A DNA stretch of 64,000 nucleotides from positions 1 to 64,000 of the forward strand of contig NZ_BDAW01000017.1 of the NCBI RefSeq assembly GCF_001625085.1. Reading direction: 5' to 3'. Origin of the DNA: Nocardia acidivorans NBRC 108247. Lineage in GTDB: Bacteria > Actinomycetota > Actinomycetes > Mycobacteriales > Mycobacteriaceae. Below the pieces are notes generated by a model that saw only the letters and a list, made by a program, of their open reading frames with translations, did not search any database and was not told the DNA's origin. Every line of letters begins with the position of its first letter. The first letter of the stretch is position 1. The position numbers and the translations under genes were made by a program. Positions 1 to 9,000 of the stretch are shown here, one piece after another.

Positions 1-3000
1 CCGCGTTCGGAATCGGTGATCGGCGTTGCCGGGCAGCCCTCGAGATCGAGGGTACCGATATCGAGAACCGGCGTATCGCCAGCGGTGGTGAACGCCTCGC
101 GGGCCGTGGTCAGGATGACCGCCGGGCGGGCGATATCCAGCATATGGTCGATGCGGTCGGCGGGCTGATCGGGATCCAGGGGCACGTATGCGCCACCGGC
201 CTCCAGTACCGCGTACATGGCGATGACCAGATCCACCGATCGGCGAATCGCCAGGGCGACCAGCGATTCCGCGCCGACGCCCCGGGTGATCAGGTGCCGG
301 GCCAGCCGGTGCACCCGGGCGGCGAACTCGGCGTACGTGAGTTCGGCGCGCGCACCACCGGAGGAAGCGTCCTCGAAGACGAGGGCGATCGCATCGGGGG
401 TGTTCAGCGCCTGTACCTCGAACAGCGAAACCAGGTTCGCCGCAGCACCTTCCGGCAGTTCGGCGGTGAGATCGCGGGCGGTGTCGTTCCATTCGGTCAG
501 CACCCGGCGGCGTTCGTCGAAGCACAGCAGATCGATATCGCCGACTGCGATCATGCTGTCGGCGGCGACCGTCGCCAGCACCTGTTCGAAGCGCCGGGCC
601 AGCGCGGCAATGCTGCCCGCCTCGAAAAGGTCGGTGGCATAGGTGATCTCGATATCGAGACCCGCGGTGCGCCCCGCGGTGGCGAAGGTCTCCGTCACCG
701 TGAACTGGAGATCGAACTTGGCGATACCCGCCTCGATCTGCGCGGGCAGCACTCGCAGGCCCGGCAACTCCAGGGTCGGCACCGGGAAGTTCTGGAAGGT
801 CAGCGCCACCTGGAACAGCGGATGCCGGTTCTGCGCGCGGGCGGGAGCCAGGACCTCCACCACGCGGTCGAAGGGAATATCGGTGTGTGAGAGGGCCTCG
901 ATATCACCGGCGCGCACCTGTCCGAGCAGGGTGTCGAAGCCGGTGCCGGGGTCGATCTCGGTGCGCAACACCAGGGTGTTGACGAACATGCCGACCAGGC
1001 CGTCCAGGGCCTGTTCACCGCGACCCGCCACCGGGGTGCCGATGGCGATATCGGTGGTCCCGGACAGGCGGGCCAGCAGTACCGCCAATGCGGCGTGCAC
1101 GGTGCTGAACATGGTGGCGTCCAACTTCAGCGCCAGGGCCGCCAGCTCGCCGTACAGTCCGGCGTCCACCGTGAAGTGGTGGGTACCACCGCTGTGCGTC
1201 GACACCGCGGGACGCGGGCGATCGGCGGGCAGGTCCAGCTGTTCGGGCAATCCGGCGAGCCGGGATCGCCAGTAGGCCAGTTGGCGGCCGGCCTCGGATT
1301 CCGGATCGGCATCCGAACCGAGCACCTCGGCCTGCCACAGCGCGTAATCCGCGTACTGCACGGGCAACGGCTGCCAGGCCGGGGCCTGGCCGGTGTGGCG
1401 CGCGGTGTACGCGGCCATCAGATCCTGGGCCAGCGGGCCGAGCGAGTAGCCGTCGGCGCTGATGTGGTGCAGCACCAGGGCCAGCACGTGTTCGGTGTCC
1501 GAGAGCCGGAAAAGCTCGGTGCGCAGCGGGGTTTCGCGCGTCAGGTCGAAGCCGTGGGTGGCCGCGGCGATCAGCCGCGCATCCAGTTCGGATTCCTCGA
1601 TCCGCTCGGCGATCACCGTCGGAACACTCCGTGCCGCGGGCATGATCACCTGTTCCGGACCGTCCACGCCGTCGGGGTAGACGGTGCGCAGGGTTTCGTG
1701 GCGCCGCACCAGGTCGGCCAGCGCACCGGCCAGCGCGATCACATCGAGTACCCCGGAGAAGCGGATGACCAGCGCGATATTGTCCGCGGCCGCACCCGGG
1801 CCGGAGGTCTCCTCGGCGGCCCAGTACCGGTTCAGGAACCACATGCGCTGCTGGGCCGGGGCCAGCGGCAACCGCTCCGGACGCATGCGCGGCAGCAATG
1901 CCTTGCGCGCGCCCGCACCGGAGAGTTCCCGCGCGTACTCGGCAAGCGCTGCCACACTGCGGGTTTCGAAGAGCGCGCGCACCGGGATCGCACAGTCCAG
2001 GGCCGCGCCGATACGGGCGACCGCGCGGGCGGCCAGCAGAGAACTGCCGCCGAGCGCGAAGAAATCGTCATCGACGCCGACCCGGTCGATGCCGAGCAGT
2101 TCGGCGAAGACCTCGGCCACCGCGATCTCGGCGGGCGTACCCGGTTCCCGGTAGGCGGCGGCCTCGAAGGTCGGGGCGGGCAATGCGGTGCGATCCAGCT
2201 TTCCATTGACGGTCAACGGAATTCGATCGATGACGACGATGGCGGTGGGCACCATGTGTTCGGGCAGTCGCCGGGCGACGGCCTGGCGCAGCAGCGCGGT
2301 GTCGATATGGGCCTCGGCCACCACGTAGCCGACAATGCGGTCCTCGGCGACGATATCGTCGTGCCGGACCACCACGGCCGCCTCCCGCACACCCCGCTCA
2401 TCCAGCAGGGCGGCCTCGATCTCGCCGAGCTCCACCCGGAAGCCGCGCAGATTCACCTGCTGATCGGCACGGCCCAGGTACTCCAGTTCCCCGGTCGCGG
2501 TCCAGCGCGCCAGATCACCGGTCCGGTAGGCGGCCGTACCGGCGGGACCGTACGGATCCGCCACGAAGCGGCTCGCCGAGAGCGCCGGACGCGACAGGTA
2601 GCCGCGCGCCAATTGCCCACCGGAGACGTAGATTTCGCCGGGCACACCCGGCGGAACCGGACGCAGGCGCGAATCCAGCACGCGCACAACCAGTCCCGGG
2701 AGCGCACCGCCGATAACGCTGGCCGAACCGGTGGCCGCGGTGATCGGCCGGTACGACACGTGCACCGTGGTCTCGGTGATGCCGTACATATTGACCAGCG
2801 CCGGAGCCTGCGGATGCCGGGCGAACCAGTCGCGCAGCCGCTGCGGCTCCAGGGCCTCGCCGCCGAAGATCACCACCCGCAGCGCGAGGTCATCGGCCTG
2901 CGCCTGATCGGCGGCGATCAGCTGATAGAACGCCGACGGGGTCTGATTGAGCACCGTAACCCGCTCGGCGGCAAGCAGTTCCCGGAACTGGTGCGGCGAA

Positions 3001-6000
3001 CGCGAGGTGAAGTAGTCGACCACCACCACGCTGCCGCCGGACAGCAGCGGGCCCCACAGCTCCCACACCGAGAAGTCGAAGGCGTAGGAGTGGAACATGG
3101 TCCACACATCGGACGGTCCGAATTCGAAGTGCCGCCGGGTATTGTCCAGCAGCCGAACCACATTCAGATGCGGGATGAGCACGCCCTTGGGGCGGCCGGT
3201 GGAACCCGAGGTGTAGATGACATAGGCGGTGTTCGCGGGATTCAGGCGTGCGCGACGATCGGCATCGGTGACCGGGGCATCCGAATAACCGGACAGGTCG
3301 GCGGAATCGAGATCCAGCACCGGACCGCCGAACCAACCCGCGGGCAGATTCGCGGCCGCGCTGGTGAGCGCGCACACCGGGCGGGCGTCATCGAGCACGT
3401 ACTCGATGCGATCGGCGGGGTAGTTCGGATCGATGGGCAGGTAACCGCCACCGGACTTGAGCACCGCGAGCAGCGCGACGACGAGGTCGGTGTTGCGCGG
3501 AAGCGCCACGGCCACGAGTGATTCCGGTCCTACACCGGCGGCTGCGAGGCGGCGGGCCAGCCGGTTCGCGCGGGCGTCGAGCTGAGCGTAGGTGAGGGTG
3601 GTGTCGCCCGAACGGACGGCGGTGGCGTTCGGGTCGATCAGCGCGGCGGCGGCGAAACGATCCGCCAGCGTTCCGGTTTCGGCGATATCCGGACCGGTGG
3701 CCGACCACTCGTGCAGCACCAGCTCGCGCTCGTCGGCATCGAGGACCTCGATATCGCCGACCGGCAGCAGGTCGTTGTTCGCGACCGCCGCGACCACGCG
3801 CTCGAAACGACGAGCCAGTGCCGCGATGCCCGCGGCATCGAAAATATCGGTGGCGTAGGTGAATACGGCGGCCAAGCCACCGTCCGCCCGCTCACCGATG
3901 GAGAGCTGTAGATCGAATTTGGCGGTATGGGTGTCGATATCGAGCCGCGATACCTCCAGACCCTCCAGTTCGAGGGCCGCGCCCGCGATGTTCTGGAAGT
4001 CCAGCACCACCTGGAACAGCGGATGCAGACCCTGCGCGCGCACCGGGTGCAGCGCCTCGACCAGCCGCTCGAACGGGACATCCGCGTGCGCGAAGGCGCG
4101 CAGATCGGTATCGCGGACGGCGGTCACCAACTCCGCGAACGAATTTCGCGGCGCGACGTCGGTGCGCAGGACGAGCGTATTGACGAACATGCCGACCAGG
4201 CCGTCCAGCGCCTGCTCACCGCGCCCCGCGACCGGGGTGCCGATCGCGATATCCGACTGCCCGGAAACCTTGGCGAGCAGTGTGGCCAGGGCCGCGTGCA
4301 CCACCATGAACAGCGAGGCGTTCGAGCGCTCCGCGATCTCGCGCAGCCGATCGTGCAGCCCGGCGTCAAGGGTGAACTCGTACCGCGCGCCACGCCCCGA
4401 GGCGGTGGCCGGACGCGGCCGATCCAGCGGCAGCGACAGTTCCGGAGCCAGGCCGGACAGCTCTGCCCGCCAAAACGAGATCTGCTGCGCCAGCATCGAC
4501 TCCTGCGCATCGGCGTCCCCGAGCAACTCCCGCTGCCACAGCGCGTAATCGGCGTACTGCACCGGCAGCGGAGCCCACTGCGGAGCCTCACCCCGGCGCC
4601 GCGCGGCGTATGCGGCCATCAGATCGAAGGTCAGCGGCGCGACCGACAGACCGTCTGCGGCAATGTGATGCACCGCGAAGACCAGCATGTGCTCGGTCGT
4701 CGCGGCGGCCGCGACAGCCGAAACCACGGCGGGATCGATCCCGCCGATCGTGGCGCTGTCGCCCACGATCTCGACTGCCGAATCGCGCACGCCCCCCGAA
4801 GCCACGACGCGCAACAGGTTGAGGCGCAAAGGGACTTGGCGGTCGACGGCGAATGGCGCGAGGGCCAACTCACGGATGCGAGCGTTCAGATCCGCCGCCG
4901 CGACATCCTCGGTGAGCAGGCCGACGGCCGCTTCGGCGAGCGGGAGCACCTGCTGGCGGCCGAGGCCGTCGGTGGCGGGGTAGATGGTGCGCAGGGTTTC
5001 GTGCCGCTCGATGACATCGTGCAGCGCCGCGGCGAGGGCCTCGCGATCCAGATCGCCGGAGAGGCGGATGGCCGCGACCAGGTTGTCGGCCACCGAGGCG
5101 GTGTCGAAGCGATTCAGGAACCACATGCGCTGCTGCGCGTAGGACAGCGGCACGGCGTCCGGGCGCTCCCCCGCGACCAGCGGCGGCCGTCCGCCGGTAC
5201 CGGCGAATTCGCCCAGGGCGGCGGCCAATTCGGCGACCGTGCGGGCGTCGAAGATCAGGCGCACCGGGACGCGGGCGTCCAGGGCCGCGCCGAGGCGGGC
5301 GGTCAGGCGGGTGGCGATGAGGGAATTGCCGCCCAGGTCGAAGAAGTCGTCATCCGCGCCGATGGCGGCGCTGCCGCCGAGCACCTCGGTGAAGGCGGCG
5401 GCCACCAGGCGCTCGGCCGAGGTGGTGAGCGCCCGGAAGTCGCGGACCGCGAACTCCGGGGCGGGCAGGGCGCGGTGATTCAGTTTGCCGTTCGGGGTCA
5501 TCGGCAGCTCGGCGATGACCGTGAACGCGGCGGGCACCATATGCGGGGCCAACCGGCCCTGGAGACTTGCCCGGACCGTCTCGGTGCGTACGCCCGCGAC
5601 GGGGTCGGCGGGAACCAGGTAGGCGGCGAGCTGATCGCCGCGCACGGCATCGTTGTGCACGATCACCACGGCCTGGCGTACCTGCTCGTGCGCGGCCAGC
5701 GCGGACTCGATCTCACCGAGTTCGATGCGGTAGCCGCGCACCTTCACCTGGGAGTCGTTGCGGCCCACATAGATCACCGAACCGTCGGCGGCCCAGCGCA
5801 CCAGATCGCCGGTGCGGTACATGCGCTCGCCCGGAGCCCACGGGCAGGCCACGAAACGATTCGCGGTCAGCTCGGGGCGGCCGTGATAGCCGCGCGCCAA
5901 CTGCGGTCCGGCGACGTACAGCTCACCGATCACCCCGACCGGCACCGGCTGCAACGCGGCATCGAGCACCCATTCGCGCACACCGCGGATCGGGCGGCCC

Positions 6001-9000
6001 ACGTGGACGGGCTCACCCGCGCGCAGCGGCTGCGACATATTCACGATGACGGTGGTCTCGGTCGGGCCGTAGGCGTCGACGATGGTCCGCCCGGCCTCGA
6101 CCCAGCGGCGCACCAGCTCCGCCGGAACGGCCTCACCGCCTACCGCCACCGACTGCACATCCGGCAGCTCCCCCGGATCCAGCGAGGCGGCGGCGGACGG
6201 AGTCATGGCCAGATGCGTAACCCGCTGGGCGCGGGCGAAATCCGCGAGCTCCTGACCGACGGTGGCACCGGCCGGAGCGATCACAAGGGTGGCGCCGGAA
6301 TTGACGGCCAGCAACAACTCGGCGACCGAGATGTCGAAGGACGGCGAGGCGACGCTGAGCACCCGCGCGCCCGGATGGCCGAAGTAGTGCACGGTCTGCT
6401 CGGCCGCCAGACTCACCAGCGACTCGTGCGTGACGAGCACGCCCTTGGGCAGACCGGTGGAGCCGGAGGTGTAGATGGCGTACGCGATGTGCTGTGCGTG
6501 CAGCGGGCGCACCCGATCGGCATCGGTGATCTGATCGTCCGCGAAAGCCGCACAGGCACGGCGGAATTCGGGATCATCCAGCAGCAGCCAGGGCAGTGGA
6601 CCGGGCAGTGCGGCGCGGGCCGCGGCCGTGGTCAGGCCCAGCACCGCGCGCGAGTCGGTGACCATGTGGGTGATGCGGTCCACCGGGTAGGCCGGATCCA
6701 CCGGCAACCAGCCCGCACCGGACTTGATCACGGCCCAGACGGCGGTGACCTGTTCGATGGAACGGGGTACGCCAATGGCGACCAGATCATCCGGACCGAT
6801 TCCGCGATCGATCAGCACACGCGCCAAACGCGATGAGGCGGCATCGAGTTCGGCATAGGTGACCGCTCGGCGCTCATCACAGACGGCGATATCGTCCGGA
6901 TCCGCCTCGGCGGCCTCGGCCAGCACATCGGGAAGCAGACCGGTGGCGGTGGCCGGACCGCCGGTGCGGGTGGTGAGGTTGGCGTATTCGCGCGGGGAGA
7001 GCAGTGGGAGATCGGCGACCACGGTCGCGGGGGCGGCGGTGACGGCCTCGAGCAGGCGCAGGAAGCGCGCGGCGAGCACGGAGACGGAGGCGGAGTCGAA
7101 GAGGTCCGTGGCGAAAGCGAACTCCGCTTGGATCCCCGCCGGTGCCGGACCTTCCCCGGGACCGGCACCGGCGAAGCTTTCGGTGACCGCGATCGATAGG
7201 TCGAACTTGGCCACTCCGGTGTCCAGCGTACCCGCCGTGGCAAGCAATCCGGGCAGTTCGACACCGACATTCCCCACACCGGTGAAAGACAGCGTCACCT
7301 GGAAGACCGGATGACGCGCTTGCGAGCGCGCCGGATTCAGCGTCTCGACCAGCTGCTCGAACGGCACATCGGCGTGTGCGAAGGCGGCCAGATCGGATTC
7401 CCGTACCGCACTCAGCAATTCGGCGAAGGTGGCGCGCGTGTCGATCCGGGTGCGCAGCGGGAGGGTACCGACGAACATACCGATCAGTTCGTCGAGATCG
7501 CGTTCACCGCGCCCGCCGACCGGGGTGCCGATGACAATGTCATCGCCCCCGGACAGGCGCGCGAGCAGCACCGCGAGCACCGCGTGCAGCAGCATGAAGG
7601 ACGAAACCCCGTGTTCCTGAGCGGTTTCCAGCACTCGAGAGTGCAGACCGGCCGGTATTTCCAACCGGTGGGTTCCGCCGCGACCGCTCGCCACCGCCGG
7701 GCGCGGGCGATCCGTGGGCAGGTCCAACTGCTCCGGCGCACCGGCGAGCGTGCGCGTCCAGTATTCGAGCTGCTGGGCCAGCAGGGAGTTGGGATCGGTT
7801 GCGGCGCCGAGACGCTCGCGCTGCCACAGGGCGTAATCGGCGTATTGCAATGGCAGTGGAGCCCAGCCGGGCGCATGCCCGGCGAGCCGAGCGGTGTACG
7901 CGGCCACCAGATCCCGTGCCAGCACGGGCAGCGAGAGGCCGTCCGCCGCGATGTGATGCAGCACCACGGCGAGTGCGAAGTCTGCTTCGTCTGATTTACC
8001 CGAGTTGTCGGCGTCACCCGCATTGTCGGTGTCGTGAATATCGAAAAGCCGTGCGCGGAACGGGATCTCGGTCTCCAGATCGAATCCGCGCGAGGCGAAC
8101 GCACGCAGCTCGGCATCCAGATCCGCGGCGGCGATCGGCTCCGCGGCGGCGACCAGATCGGTACCCGCGATCAGTCCCAGTTCGGCAGCGTCGAATTCCT
8201 CGACCGCGGCATCGGTGAGCAGCCGGTCCGCGAGCGACTCCAGCGCGGCCCGCGATTGCAGCGCCGCCGCCGGGAGCACCCGCTGACACGGTCCGTCGGC
8301 GATCTGCGGGAAGACGGTGCGCAGCACCTCGTGCCGCCCCACCACATCCGCGATGGCGGCGCGCAGCGCGGCCACGTCCAGCTCACCGCGCAGGCGCAGT
8401 ACGAACGGCATGTTGTAGTCGGCGCTGCCGGTGGCGAAGCGATTCAGGAACCAGATGCGCTGCTGCGCGGGCGAGAGCGGCAGCACGGCGGGGCGCTCGC
8501 GTACCGCCAATTCCGGTACTACCGTGCCGAATTCGACATCGTCGTCGAGGAACTGCCGCTCGATCAGCTCCGCCACCGCGGCCACCGTCGGCGCGCCGAA
8601 CAGCTCGCGCACCCCGATCCGGCAACCCAGATCACTGCTGATCCGCGCCGCCACCCGGGTGGCGATCAGGCTGTTGCCGCCCAGGGCGAAGAAATCGTCA
8701 TCCAGTCCGAGACCCTCGCGCTCGAGCACCTCGCCGAAGACCCGGGCCACCGACTGCTCGACCACCGAAACGGGAGCGCGGTATACGGTGACGGTCGGCT
8801 CCGGTGCGGGCAGCGCCCGGCGATCCAACTTGCCGGAGGCATTGAGCGGCAAGGCATCCAGCAGCACATAGGCCGACGGGACCATATAGGAGGGCAGTGC
8901 GGCGGCCGCGGCGATACGCAGCTGTGCCACATCCACCGTGCCGGAACCACGAGTGGGAACCAGGTAGGCGACCAACTGCTCATCGCGCACCACGACGACC

